From NCBI RefSeq assembly GCF_000090795.2, contig NW_003546478.1:26672-64232 (forward strand): a stretch of 37,561 bases of DNA. The letters run 5' to 3'. The translations under genes and the position numbers were made by a program. The DNA is from Amphimedon queenslandica (taxonomy: Eukaryota > Porifera > Demospongiae > Haplosclerida > Niphatidae). The notes below the pieces were generated by a model. That model was given only the letters and a program-made list of their open reading frames with translations, made no database searches and was not told the DNA's origin. How positions within the stretch are numbered: the stretch's first letter is position 1; each line of letters starts with the position of its first letter. This document shows positions 11,995-24,100 of this stretch, in pieces.

Positions 11995-14188
11995 GTACTA
12001 CTTGTACCTGCCATCTGCTGGTTAATTTCTCCAATAATTTATAAGAAGACACAAAGCATAAGACACCAAAAGGGACAACCTACAGATAAAAGACAGAGAA
12101 ATAGAATGAGACAATAGAAAAGGTACAAAGACACAAACTATCATTTGTATATCAGAGATGTCACTTACTTTACAAACTTCAAGAATAGCATTACCAATCT
12201 CATCCTGAAACTCAAAAGTCTACAATAATAATATAGAAAGGAACCTTCCAAATGTACATAGATAAACATAGGCAGCACACAAAAATTAAAATAGGCACAC
12301 TCACTACACTACACAATAGCTCATTAATACAAAATATTATTAGATTTGCTTACATCAGCAAACTGATAGCTTGCATTAAGAGGTTGAGAACTAGGGCCAT
12401 GAGATAAAGTAGACACCCATGTCTAGTAAAAAATAAATAAAATAGAAATAGCAAGTATTTTGAAGTATAGAAAAATAGCTATAAATTAAATCCATGAAGC
12501 AATAACTGACCTGAGACTGTGCTACAACATGATTAGCTTCTAACTGTATTGGAAATATGACCCCTAGCTCAGAGGAAAAGGAGCTCATTGGTGAGAGTGT
12601 ACCACTGGTAAGGATAATAGAATGAGCCACTTGAAGCTCAGAAAATGCCTGCAGTAATGTACGATTGTATTAGTTATAAATACACCCAGTATACTGTAGC
12701 ATTTTCAATTCAAGTTTTTTTTAATGGTCATAACTTTAAAAATTGAAGTTGGAATCTGCTCAAACTTTCTACGTAGCATAAATACATCAATATGTATCGG
12801 AAAATGTAATAAAAATTGGGGGTCATTTCAGAGCCATTTTTTGGGAAAAACCATGGGCTATAGTACAGGGTATTTTTCAGAAATTTGGAGTTTTTAAAAA
12901 GTGGTCATAACTTGAAAAATTGAAGTCGGAATCGGCTCAAACTTTCTATGTAGCATAAGGGCATCAATATGTATCGGAAAATGTAATAAAAATTGGGGGT
13001 AATTTCAGAGCCATTTTTTGGAAAAAACCATGGGCTATAGTACAGGGTAATTTTCCGAAATTTGCAGTTTTAAAAAAATGGTCATAACTCGAAAAATTGA
13101 AGTCGGAATTGGCTCAAACTTTCTACGTAGCATAAGTACATCAATATGTATCAGGAAATGTAATAAAAATTGGGGGTGATTTCGGAGCCATTTTTTGGAA
13201 AAAACCATGGGCTATAGTACAGGGTATTTTTCAGAAATTTGCAGTTTTTAAAAAATGGTCATAACTCAAAAAATTGAAGTCAGAATTGGCTCAGACTTTC
13301 TACGTAGCATAAGTACATCAATATGTATCAGGAAATGTAATAAAAATTGGGGGGTGATATCGGAGCCATTTTTTGGAAAAAACCATGGGCTATAGTACAG
13401 GGTATTTTTCCGAAATTTGGAGTTTTTAAAAAGTGGTCATAACTTGAAAAATTGAAGTCGGAATTGGCTCAAACTTTCTACATAGCATAAGTACATCAAT
13501 ATGTAGCAGAAAATGTAATAAAAATTGGGGGTCATTTCAGAGCCATTTTTTGGAAAAACCATGGGCTATAGTACAGAGTCTTTCACCAGGTTTTTTTAGC
13601 AACTTATAGGGAGACCTTGGTATGTACATGTAAATATTACACAATGTTGAGTTGTTGAGTTGAATGCCACTTACCACTGCTGGGTTGAGGCACCAAAAGT
13701 GAAGAGAAATGAGCAAAACCTTTTCTAATTAATGCATAAAAATAATAAAATAATAATATTATAATACATGTCATATTATTTACCGTGAGTGTTTGATCTT
13801 CCTCTCCAACCACCAAGCTGAAGACAAAAAGAGAAAAAGAGAGAGGAGTAGATTAAAATGTAATAATCATTATATTATATTATTATAATGTCTCTATTCG
13901 TATTGATTGATCATAAAACATAATATTTACCTTCTTCTGAGGTTGAATAGACATTGCCTTCTTCAAAGCAATCCTAATCAACAACAAAAATAAATAAATA
14001 AATAACAATATCTAATCTAATGGCTACAACGATCACCTGTAATCATTTAAGTACTTTTTGGACTGCTTGAAAAGGTATCCCATAATTATGAATAAACTAT
14101 CAATAATGTGGACGATACCAACGGGTAACTTTGGAGGTGGGGGTCGCTTATCCTCCTTACTCCTATAGCAAATAAAACAAAACATGTA

Positions 14189-14250
<62 letters not shown>

Positions 14251-17200
14251 CATGTACATGTATATATATATGTACATATACATTATGAATAGTAAGGAAG
14301 TCTAAAGTACAATATGTACATGTACTTGAGATACATTGTAAAAGTAGTTGGAATTAGCTCAAACTTTTTACATAGCATAAGGACATCAATATTAGTACAT
14401 GTACATGTATACCGTATAGCTTGAAATTTTCGTGGAATGTAAATTCGTGATTTTCGCGGTTATGGGCTGCCCACAAAATTTAAACCCACAAAATCATTGA
14501 AGTACCATCCCGTTACAGGCTATGTAAACTGTCAACCATGAAAATTAAACCACAAATTGCCCCACTAGGAGAAAAGCACGAAAATATCGACTCACGAAAA
14601 TATCAAGCTATACAGTATGTACAACACTTCACTTACTCTTGCTCAAACGTATCATCAATAATTGTCCTAACATGATGCTACAAAAATAAAAAAGAAATAA
14701 ATAAAAACATCCATTTATGACACATACATGTACACATGCATGTACTAGTATATATAATACATTACATACTAGTATACTGCTTGTATACATTACTAGTTCC
14801 TTACCATTATCATTGAATGTGTATCAATGGTGATACCGATTCCTTTCAGAAATGGCAGGAAATCGTTTCCGTTCCAAACGCTGCAGCTTTCCTCAAATTT
14901 CCTTATTGTTAATTTCTCCGACTGAGTGGCCATCCACTGTGAAATGTTAACAACCTGCAAAAGGACAAAAACACCAACACCAAAATAGACGAATGAAAGT
15001 AAACATAGCAGCAGTATACATGTACATGAACACACAATCTTACATAAGTATAAACAATCCGATAGCTGTTTTGAATTTCTGGGGACAAAAACTCCACTGT
15101 AAAGAAAGAGAGAGAAAATATTAAGTGTATAGTCATTATAAAGCATCGATTGATGCAAATCTGAGAATTAACTTTAAGATTAGCTTATACTGCACATGCT
15201 TGGAACCAGATACAATAACCATTGAACTCTATATCTTTGTATTGTATCAACAGTTTATACATAGGGCTTAGGGTAATATGAATGCCTGTAGTGTAAATCA
15301 ATCTTTACTTATTTTATCAATTTCTTCTTCAACTTCTTTGAGTTGATTACTATTAACAGTTAGACTGGCAGCTTCTCTTGCAGCATCCTCCATGTTGTGA
15401 GCCTCATCAAATATCAGTATACTGTCTTCTAGTCTAATCATCATCTACAGCAACAAAAACAACAAAAAACAGAATAAATATAAAAATAATTATAATAACA
15501 TTAAGCTCTCTCTTTCAGGTCTTCTTTATTCTCTCTCTTCCTCTCTCTTCTAACCTGTTCTCTAATTAAAGGATCAATTAAATAATTGTAAGGACAAAAA
15601 ATTATTTCGGCTTCTTCGAAAAGTGCTCTACTTGAATAATAGGGACAAGTCTAAACAAAGGAAAGAATTCAAGACACATAAAAATAAAATTAAAATTTAG
15701 AAAAACGAGAGAAAAAAATACAATTACAAATGAAAAAAAACCAAAGAGACAGAAAGAAATAACAATCAATGTATACATGTATGTTCACTGACCTTAATCT
15801 TCCTCCCTAGAGTCACTAGGTCTTCAATGTCCCAAGCAGTTGTGATCCCGTTTTCTCTCAGTTTATACTGACTACCTAACTTCTGCTGGACTTTATGATA
15901 AAATGCACAGGATGCTCCCTATAACATATGAACATGAACCAACATACTGGACATGCATTGAACAAAACATTTTGCATATTAGTGAAAGCGGAACACATAC
16001 AGTAAGTTTGTGTATATATGCACATGTACACCTTCTCTTTCATCAATTATACTGTACATATATGTACATTCATATTATAAGTGTAATGAGTATTGTGTAC
16101 ATCACAGTGCTAATGGTGAGTGTGTGTTTCTATGTTCCTACGTATTTGTAGTCTATGAGTGCCTTGCATTCCTCCTTCTTGTTCCTTGAGGTTGATACCT
16201 GGGGATGTATACAGGTATGATCACGACTGGCTAATATGACCATACTAATAGAATAGGAGAGAGAGAGAGGGGGAAAGGAAAAAAGAAGAAGGAAGATAAT
16301 GAATATTTCTTACAATAGACATGTTTACAATAAAGACAATACAGAGGTTACATTGAGATGTTGTTTTTCCATAATTAAACAAGCGTAACAGGGTAAAAAG
16401 TATTCCTATAATTGATTTCACCACCTTGCAAGTACAACTTGGTCACTATTAAGACTTATAGAGGTTCTCTCTACCTTATAATGCTTCTAGAGAAGTTTTT
16501 AGACAGTATCTCTATGTTCTCTTGCTGTTAGAAAGCTCTTAACTTTGTCCCATGTGTAAGCCGCCATTTTGTTTGCCGTGACCACACCCACTCACGTAAA
16601 GGAGCGTGGGCGGGTGGTTGCTAAGGCTTGTTATTTCTCCAATACAACATGTATAGAAGAAATGTAAATGTGGACATACAAATATATATATATATATAGA
16701 TAGCGCGAGGGTGAATTCAATTATAGGAACGACCTGGGGGCTTCGCCCCCAGGTCGTTAAAAACAACTAAAATACGTTCAGACGTCCAGCATGTACGTAA
16801 ATGATATAATCTACTACATGCACATAAATGGCTGTGACAGTTGAAACACAAACAATACTCGCAGTCTTTTTGATTATGATAGCTACTAAGCAAACAAGAG
16901 GCTTCCTTTGTTGATGTGTTTACTTCCTACCACTGCCTTCGATAATCACAAGAATAGCAATAATCAGACAATAACAATAACATCTCAAAAAGGAAAACAA
17001 GCACATGTACATACATGTACATGTACATGTATGTACATGTACATGTACATGTACATGTACCACTACTGACAATAAGCAGTTTAGGCACAACGTGTAACTA
17101 AAATCAAAATCAAAATTAAAAAATACATTTTCTTACGGTGTGTTTGAGTAAGCAGTCCTTGCTAGTTCATGTGTTATCTGTGTGATCTGTTTGTGAGTTC

Positions 17201-19212
17201 TGGTCCCATAAAATATCCTCATAGGCCTATTGTCCATAATAACAACAACACAATACAACATGCAATGGACACCCATTCAATTTCAGTACTTTAATAAAGA
17301 CTGTTTCTGATATACATGTACACAAAAGCTCCAAGTACATGTACCTGCTTCTGTGAACATAAACATACATGTACATGTATGTATAAACAACATGTATTGT
17401 TTTATACATTAATGATGATGGATGATACATTTATGACCTTTAAACATAATGGTTCATGTACATGTATATAAAATGCCTCATATTATTAAAATATATAACA
17501 AGTATACTTGTGTATGACTGGTTGTTGAGGGATATCCATTAACATAAGACCATCAATATCCTTATTAGGAATACAACCACACGACTGACATGAGGAGGAA
17601 AGGGGGAGGGGAAGAGGAGGAGCTGATGGTTGAGGATCTGGTACAATAGAAACAGGTTGCATCTATAAACATAAATACATATACTTATGATCATGGAAAT
17701 TGTAATTTGTACGCTTGTTGCATGTGAGTACATATACATGTATATGTGAATGTGAATGTTTTGTTGTTTTACAAATTCACACTATTTTTACATGTACATG
17801 TTTATGATGGTAAAGAATAAAGGAAAGCTGACAACCACATAATGTACACACAACACGATGAGCTCTTAAATCAGTAAATAAGAATAAAGAAAGAGTGGCA
17901 GGTGTTGAGGGTAAATGTACATTGTACCTCTTTCTCTTTGTTGTCTTGTTCTTCTTTTACAGAGACCATCCTCCATGTCGGGTGGCCATGTTCATTGGGA
18001 GTGAGTTGTGAATCGCAAGTGGATTCGTCTATATCATCATAAACCACACCCTTTGCCACACCCTTGAACCTCTTGGTCTACATAAAACAAATGAACACAA
18101 TGTAAAGTCTACATGCACTGAATTCATAATAGTAAATTCTATGTATTGATTGTGAGTGTACACCGTATGAATGTGTTATTATGTTGGTACTTTTGCTTTC
18201 TTGTTTGTGATTAGAGGACGGAATCGTTTCTTGCATGGTTTGAAGTCATTGTCATCATCATCACCATCATCTTGTAGATTATCATCTTTATCTTTAATAA
18301 CGATGAAAATAATAACAATTAATAATAAACAGTGACTCATACCATTATTACTAGTAGCAGTAGTATTATCTTGGCAAGTAGCAGCTGTATTGCACTGAAC
18401 AGTACATGAAGTATCACCAACAGGACCAGTAGCAATGGAATCAGTTACATTAACTTTAGTAGTAGTAATTGGATCAGTTACATTAGCCTCGGTTACATCA
18501 GGACCAGTAGCAATAGAACCAGTATTAGTAAGAGGATTAATAGCTGGTGCTGTAGTATCTGGTATAATGGTATTAGGAGGAACATCAGTCACTAGTGAAG
18601 AGTTAATAGTCTCATTGATTGGTTGACATGTATTAGTGGTAGATTGAACTTGAGTCTTCTTAATATCAGTATGACATGTACACTGACAGAGTGTCCCTCC
18701 TCCATTTTCATCCCCAGCATTAGGTAGTATAGAACTGTTACATGAGGTGGTTGTATTGTTAGTATTGGGTTCAGTGGATGAGGGTTGTTTGGGTTCATTG
18801 GATGAGGTGAGTTTGGATTCATAGTTGTGTTTCTGCCATGCTATTGTGGAGCAGAGCAAAGCAAGACTCTTCCCACTACCTGTTGGACTCTCCAATAAAG
18901 CATTGTCACTTTTATTAAGAGCTTGAATAATCTGAGAGAGAAGAGAAAAGAGAGAGAAGAAAGTCAAGGAGAAAAGAGAGTAAGTGAAAGGAAAGATGAA
19001 CATAAGATTACAAACAAAACATTCGAAAAGGGTTAAAATTACAACTTTTTCACTTTCCTACTCATATTAACTTTACAATTTAAAAGTCAGTGTTAATTTA
19101 CTTTAGACATCATCTGAAGTTGAGTGGGATAGGGTTTGCATGGAAAGCGTACAGGAACGCCAGATATTGGATACAAATCATTCCTAACCTCCTTAGGGTT
19201 AGGAGCCTCCAT
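8498..19212 (-). CDS. BRIP1: FANCJ/BRIP1 5'-3' DNA helicase (complete, long C-terminal tail)
   Basis: XPD-type superfamily 2 Fe-S helicase that unwinds duplex and G-quadruplex DNA in crosslink repair. About 30 small exons, estimated 1,650-1,700 aa against 1,249 in human. Visible in order: N-terminus from ATG 19212; Walker A SPTGSGKS (18868-18894); KKRFRPL (about 18224); motif Ia YGTRTHKQ (about 17200); Fe-S cysteines in [17 protein letters not shown] and TCPYY (16250-15640); DEAH (15397-15408); [17 protein letters not shown] (about 12570-12620); [18 protein letters not shown] (about 11600); motif [11 protein letters not shown] (about 11212); KGLSKWVRQ (about 11030). The helicase exon ending near 10925 joins in phase to exon 10780-9199, which encodes a Ser/Thr/Pro-rich tail, a SUMO-interaction-like VIVIND and a basic nuclear-localisation stretch. 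Then come exons 9153-9087, 8987-8853, 8741-8617 and 8557-8498, carrying two CxCG motifs. Introns hold several insertions. The tail is inferred from splice phases, not from homology. Confidence 0.9.
10321..10437 (-). repeat. 30-nt coding tandem repeat in the FANCJ tail
   Basis: Nearly four head-to-tail copies of a 30-nt unit (10321, 10351, 10381, and a shorter one at 10411) encode about ten residues each of the form [10 protein letters not shown]. Copy number can change without breaking the frame. The repeat lies in the disordered Ser/Thr/Pro-rich region, away from the helicase core. Confidence 0.85.
11943..11994. repeat. (ATT)n microsatellite in a FANCJ intron
   Basis: An AAT/ATT trinucleotide run of about 50 nt that turns from AAT to ATT phase near 11956. 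Intronic. Confidence 0.95.
12725..13577. repeat. 177-bp tandem repeat array, about five units, in a FANCJ intron
   Basis: The phrase TGGTCATAACT starts units at about 12725, 12902, 13079, 13256 and 13434, a constant period of 177-178 bp. Each unit also holds TCAAACTTTCTACGTAGCAT-like sequence, AATTGGGGG, CCATGGGC and TATAGTACAG. Units differ at scattered sites. Half-unit relics lie at about 14333-14392 and, in the duplicated copy, about 21595-21652. No reading frame is conserved. Confidence 0.9.
14190..14244. repeat. (TA)n microsatellite in a FANCJ intron
   Basis: About 27 TA dinucleotides followed by GTACAT-rich sequence. The paralogous intron at about 21495-21540 lacks the long TA run and has GTACAT repeats instead, so the run expanded after the duplication or was lost from the copy. 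Confidence 0.95.
14412..14615. mobile_element. 204-bp mariner-like MITE with TA target duplication
   Basis: Ends are CCGTATAGCTTGA and TCAAGCTATACAG, inverted repeats with one mismatch, flanked by TA at 14410-14411 and 14616-14617. The paralogous FANCJ intron near 21660-21680 shows the uninterrupted empty site with a single TA. TA duplication and short TIRs point to Tc1/mariner mobilisation. No ORF. Confidence 0.85.
16379..16756. mobile_element. 378-bp insertion flanked by TTAA with a terminal hairpin
   Basis: The sequence between TTAA 16375-16378 and TTAA 16757-16760 is absent from the paralogous intron near 23435. The right end folds into a perfect 13-bp stem (16728-16740 with 16746-16758) around CTTCG. 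TTAA duplication is the piggyBac mark, but I see no matching inverted repeat at the left end, so the class is uncertain. Confidence 0.65.
17003..17060. repeat. GTACAT hexamer repeat in a FANCJ intron
   Basis: A run of overlapping ACATGTAC/GTACATGT units. The repeat is self-complementary and shorter runs of it are scattered through introns across 14.2-24.0 kb and 31.9-32.0 kb. Confidence 0.85.
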
Positions 19213-19329
19213 TTTATTAAACACGTGACCGCCCAAATGGGCGTGTTGTTTTATTCTATTTTAATTTTTGCATTTCGGCATGTTTACAAATTTATAAACT
19301 TGGCTGTAACAAGGATGCAGTAAATTTTC
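19213..19329. promoter_or_regulatory. Bidirectional promoter, FANCJ / SRCR receptor copy 1
   Basis: Only 117 bp separate the divergent start codons. The spacer holds an E-box CACGTGAC (19222-19229) followed by the palindrome GCCCAAATGGGC (19231-19242) running into GGGCGTG, a KLF/Sp1-like GC box. The same boxes recur between the paralogous pairs at 25834-25952 and 35712-35858. No TATA box is visible. Confidence 0.7.
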
Positions 19330-21178
19330 ATGATGTTCAACTACTTGGTATTCGTCAGCATAGTTTTGGTAGCAGTTGGAGTTGGAGTTGCTGAAGGAAC
19401 ATGTACTACAGGAGCCGTCAGATATGATCCAGAATACAGCAATACAGTTGTACAGATTTGTTTTAATAATAGATGGGGATATATTTGTGCAAGCAATGAT
19501 GAAAGTCAAAGAAAAAGAATATCTAATGTCATTTGCCAACAAATGGGATATGCTAAACACTCTGATACTGGTATGTATAGAAGTATACTTGATTAATTTT
19601 TAATTTTAAGTGATAGCAAGCTTATTATTAGGTAGTGAATAAGTAGTAATAATTATGATGTGATGTAGGGACCACTCAGGTATCAAAAGTGAATCCTGTT
19701 CCTACACCTCTTTTTATACGAGATCTTCGTTGCTTGAATAAACCAATTGTACAACAAAACCTTCTAGATTGTACGCTGCAAGTTGTTGAGCTAGGATCTC
19801 ACCATCAGTCCTGTTATACTTATAGCGACCATGCCAACTATTATGCTGCTGCTAGTAATTGTATCAATACCTCAGTCTGTCAAAATGGACAAATACAATT
19901 ACTTGATACTAATGCTGTATTGCTCTGTGTAAATGGAGAGTGGCATGCATTATGTAGTACAACATGGTCCTCTACTCAAGCACAAGTTGTATGTAGACAA
20001 CTAGGAAAAAATGTAATAGGTATAAATATACTCAATATTACTAATGAAATCAAATGCAATTCTATAGAAGCTATGGCAGATAATGTTTCAGTACCTGCAA
20101 ATATTTCAGTATTACCTGCTAACTTTGAATGTCATGGGAATGAAAAGTTTCTTTTTAACTGTTCAGATTCAGACCGGTTGATTCCCTCATACACCTGTAT
20201 AAATCCTTTTATTAAAGCTGTTGCTGGTGTTATGTGCAAAAGTAAAATTAGATTATAATTATCAATTTTATTATTCTATCTATAGATTTGCCTGGTCCCC
20301 CTTTGAATCTTACTGTCAATAGCCAACAGTCAGATATTATATTACATTGGGAATATACTGATGATGCTAATAATCTGTCCAATTTCAGTGTTTACTGTAA
20401 GCATAATGTGACTGTTAATCCTCAACTGCACTTGAATATCAAAAGTGAACTAAACCTGCTGACAAAGAACAACAGTGCAACACTGATTGGTTTATTAGCC
20501 AATACTGTGTACACATGCTGTGTGTCTGCTGTATTCCCTTATATGGAGACTGACTCAACATGCATTAATGTAACAAAAGGTTAGCTTTGTAATTTTAACT
20601 TTAAATATATTCTTATTTGCAGGATTGCAAGAAGCTGGCTCTAGCACTTCTACAACATCATCTATTCCTGCTGGTAACTTAAAGAGCATAAAATTAAAGG
20701 TCTCATTATTGTGTATTTTATTACAGCTACTGCTACTGTGGCATCATCATCATCAAATGGAGCTATCTCATGGATTGGTGGAATATTTATTGGTATCATT
20801 ATCAGTGCAGTGTTTGTTATTATCTTATTATTGATCATCAAAATTGTCATTACAAGAAGTAAAGACAAACAATTTAAACCCAACAAAAGGTACAATCAAA
20901 TACTTTATTTCATATTATGGTATTACTTATAAAGGTCATCACTACAAAGTGATAATGTAAATGTCACATCCACCGTTTATCAGTCAAGAGGTCAGACTCA
21001 GAATATTGGAATTTATTCTGAACTGTCACAAAATCAATTTGAGCCATTTTCCAATGGGAGGGATCCTGCAATTCCTACTGCTAATGATTATGAGAGTCCT
21101 GTTGATGTGAATATAATGACTGTTAATGATGATCCAGTTTATTCAAAAATTTTTAGAGAAAAAGAGAGAGCAGATTAA
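19330..21178 (+). CDS. SRCR receptor copy 1: signal peptide, two SRCR, FN3, TM, chimeric tail
   Basis: Seven exons: 19330-19570, 19669-20019, 20068-20241, 20286-20579, 20623-20673, 20727-20889, 20935-21178, totalling 1518 nt (505 aa). A hydrophobic leader precedes SRCR1, split over exons 1-2 by a phase-1 intron. SRCR2 (start IQLLDTNAVLLCVNGEWHAL) is split over exons 2-3. Exon 4 is an FN3 domain with WEYTDDA, exon 5 a short Ser/Thr linker, exon 6 a transmembrane helix (about 20760-20860) and exon 7 the cytoplasmic tail. Several NxS/T sites suggest heavy N-glycosylation. The tail follows copies 2 and 3 up to DPVYS and then switches to KIFREKERAD plus stop, because the duplicated FANCJ fragment begins inside the exon; the usual YDKLQRN end is lost. 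Ligand unknown. Confidence 0.82.
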
Positions 21179-24100
21179 AATGTAACAATTAAATAATGTC
21201 TCAATTTGTATTGGTTGATCATAGAACACAATATATACCTTCTTCTGAGGTTGAATAGACATTGCCTTCTTCAAAGCAATCCTAATCAACAACAAAAATA
21301 AATAAATAAATAACAATATCTAATCTAATGGCTACAACGATCACCTGTAATCATTTAAGTACTTTTTGGACTGCTTGAAAAGGTATCCCATAATTATGAA
21401 TAAACTATCAATAATGTGGACGATACCAACGGGTAACTTTGGAGGTGGGGGACGCTTATCCTCCTTACTCCTACAATAAATAAAACAAAACATATACTTA
21501 TACATGTACATGTATATGTACATGTATATGTACATATACATTATGAATAGTGAGGAAGTCAAAAGTACAATATGTACATGTACTTGAGATACATTGTAAA
21601 AATAGTTGGAATTAGCTCAAACTTTCTACATAGCATAAGGACATCAATATTAGTACATGTACATGTATATGTACAATACTTCACTTACTCTTGCTCAAAC
21701 GTATCATCAATAATTGTCCTAACATGATGCTACAAAAATAAAAAAGAAATAAATAAAAACATCCATTTATGATACATACATGTACACATGCATGTACTAG
21801 TATATATAATACATTAGATACTAGTATACTACTTGTGTATACATTACTAATTCCTTACCATTATCATTGAATGCGATTCAATGGTGATCCCGATTCCTTT
21901 CAGAAATGGCAGGAAATCGTTTCCGTTCCAAACACTGCAGCTTTCCTCAAACTTCCTTATTGTTAATTTCTCCGACTGAGTGGCCATCCACTGTGAAATG
22001 TTAACTACCTGCAAAAGGACAAAAACACCAACACCAAAATAAACGAATGAAAGTAAACATAACAGCAGTATACATGTACATGAACACACAATCTTACTTA
22101 CATAAGTATAAACAATCCGATAGCTGTTTTGAATTTCTGGGGGCAAAAACTCCACTGTAAAGAAAGAGAGAGAAAATATTAAGTGTATAGTCATTATAAA
22201 GCATTGATTGATGCAAATCTGAGAATTAACTTTAAGATTAGCTAATACTACACATGCTTAGAACCTGATACAATAACCATTGATTTCTATATCTTTGTAT
22301 TGTATCAACAGTTTATACATAGGGCTCAGGGTAATATGAATGCCTGTAGTGTAAATCAATCTTTACTTATTTTATCAATTTCTTCTTCAACTTCTTTGAG
22401 TTGATTACTATTAACAGTTAGACTGGCAGCTTCTCTTGCAGCATCCTCCATGTTGTGAGCCTCATCAAATATCAGTATACTGTCTTCCAGCCTAATCATC
22501 ATCTACAGCAACAAAAACAACAAAAAACAGAATAAATATAAATATAATTATAATAACATTAAGCTCTCTCTTTCAGGCCTTCTTTATTCTTCTCTTCCTC
22601 TCTCTTCTAACCTGTTCTCTAATTAAAGGATCAATTAAATAATTATAAGGACAAAAAATAATTTCGGCTTCTTCAAAAAGTGCTCTAGTAGAATAATAGG
22701 GACAAGTCTAAACAAAGGAAAGAAGTCAAGACAGAAAAAAATAAAATTAAAATTTAGAAAAATGAGAGAAAAAATCACATTTACAAATGAAAAACAACCA
22801 AAGGGACAGAAAGAAATAACAATCAATGTATACACGTATGTACCCTCACTACCCTGACCTTAATCTTCCTCCCTAGAGTCACTAGATCTTCAATGTCCCA
22901 AGCAGTTGTGATCCCATTTTCTCTCAGTTTATACTGACTACCTAACTTCTGCTGGACTTTATGATAAAATGCACAGGATGCTCCCTATAACATATGAACA
23001 TGAACCAACATACTGGACATGCATTGAACAAAACATTTTTCATATTAGTGAAAGTGGAACACATAAGTTTATGTGTACATGTACATGTACATGTACCTCT
23101 TTCATCAATTATACTGTACATATACACATGTATGTACATTCATTTTATAAGTGTAATGTGTACATCACAGTGCTAATGGTGAGTGTGTTAGTATGTTCCT
23201 ACATATTTGTAGTCTATGAGTGCCTTGCATTCCTCTTTCTTGTTCCTTGAGGTTGATACCTGAGGGTGTATACAGGTATGATCACGACTGGCCAATATGA
23301 CCATACTAATAGAATAGAAGAGAGAGAGGGGGAAGAGAAAAAGAAGATAGAAGATAACGAATATTTCTCACAATAGACATGTTTACAATAAAGGCAATAC
23401 AGAGGTTACATTGAGAGGTTGTTTTTCCATAATTAAAAAACAACTAAAATACATTGAGACGTCCAGCATGTACGTAAATGATATAATGTACTATATGTAC
23501 ATAAATGGCTGACAGTTGAAACACAAACAATACTCCAGTCTTTTTGATTATGTTAACTCCTAAAGCAAACAAGAGGCTTCCTTTGTTGATGTGTTTACTT
23601 CCCGACTGCCTTCGATAATCACAAGAATAGCAGCAATCAGACAATAACAATAACATCTCAAAAAGGAAAACATGTACATGTACATACATGTACATGTACA
23701 TATACCATTACTGACAATAAGCAGTTTAGGCATAACATCTAACTAAAATCAAAATCAAAATTAAAAAATACATTTTCTTACGGTGTGTTTGAGTAAGCAG
23801 TCCTTGCCAGTTCATGTGTTATCTGTGTGATCTGTTTGTGAGTTCTGGTCCCATAAAATATCCTCATAGGCCTATTGTTCATAATAACACAACAACACAA
23901 TACAACATGTAATGGAGACCCATTCAATTTCAGTACTTTAATAAAGACTGTTTCTGATATACATGTACACAAAAGCTCCAAGTACATGTACCTGCTAATA
24001 TGTGAACATAAACATATTCATAAACAACATGTATTTTTTATACATAAGTGATGATCAATGATACATTTATGACCTTTAAACATAATGGTTCATGTAAATT

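Noticed and set aside
14086-14283. Open frame made of alternating Met/Tyr/Ile residues
   Set aside because: It is a translation of the (TA)n and GTACAT repeats overlapping a real FANCJ exon on the same strand; no protein is implied.
16990-17065. Direct repeats that could be read as a CRISPR-like array
   Set aside because: They are simple GTACAT hexamers without spacers, inside an animal gene intron.
18592-18822. 76-aa minus-strand frame rich in NPNNPHP, repeated at 25183 and 35106
   Set aside because: It is an alternative frame of the Walker A exon of FANCJ; the real frame carries SPTGSGKS and the CxCxC segment.
19261-19560. Minus-strand frames opposite SRCR exon 1 (also at 29681 and 35874)
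   Set aside because: Shadows of the SRCR1 coding exon; the plus frame has the leader, SRCR motif and matching splice sites.
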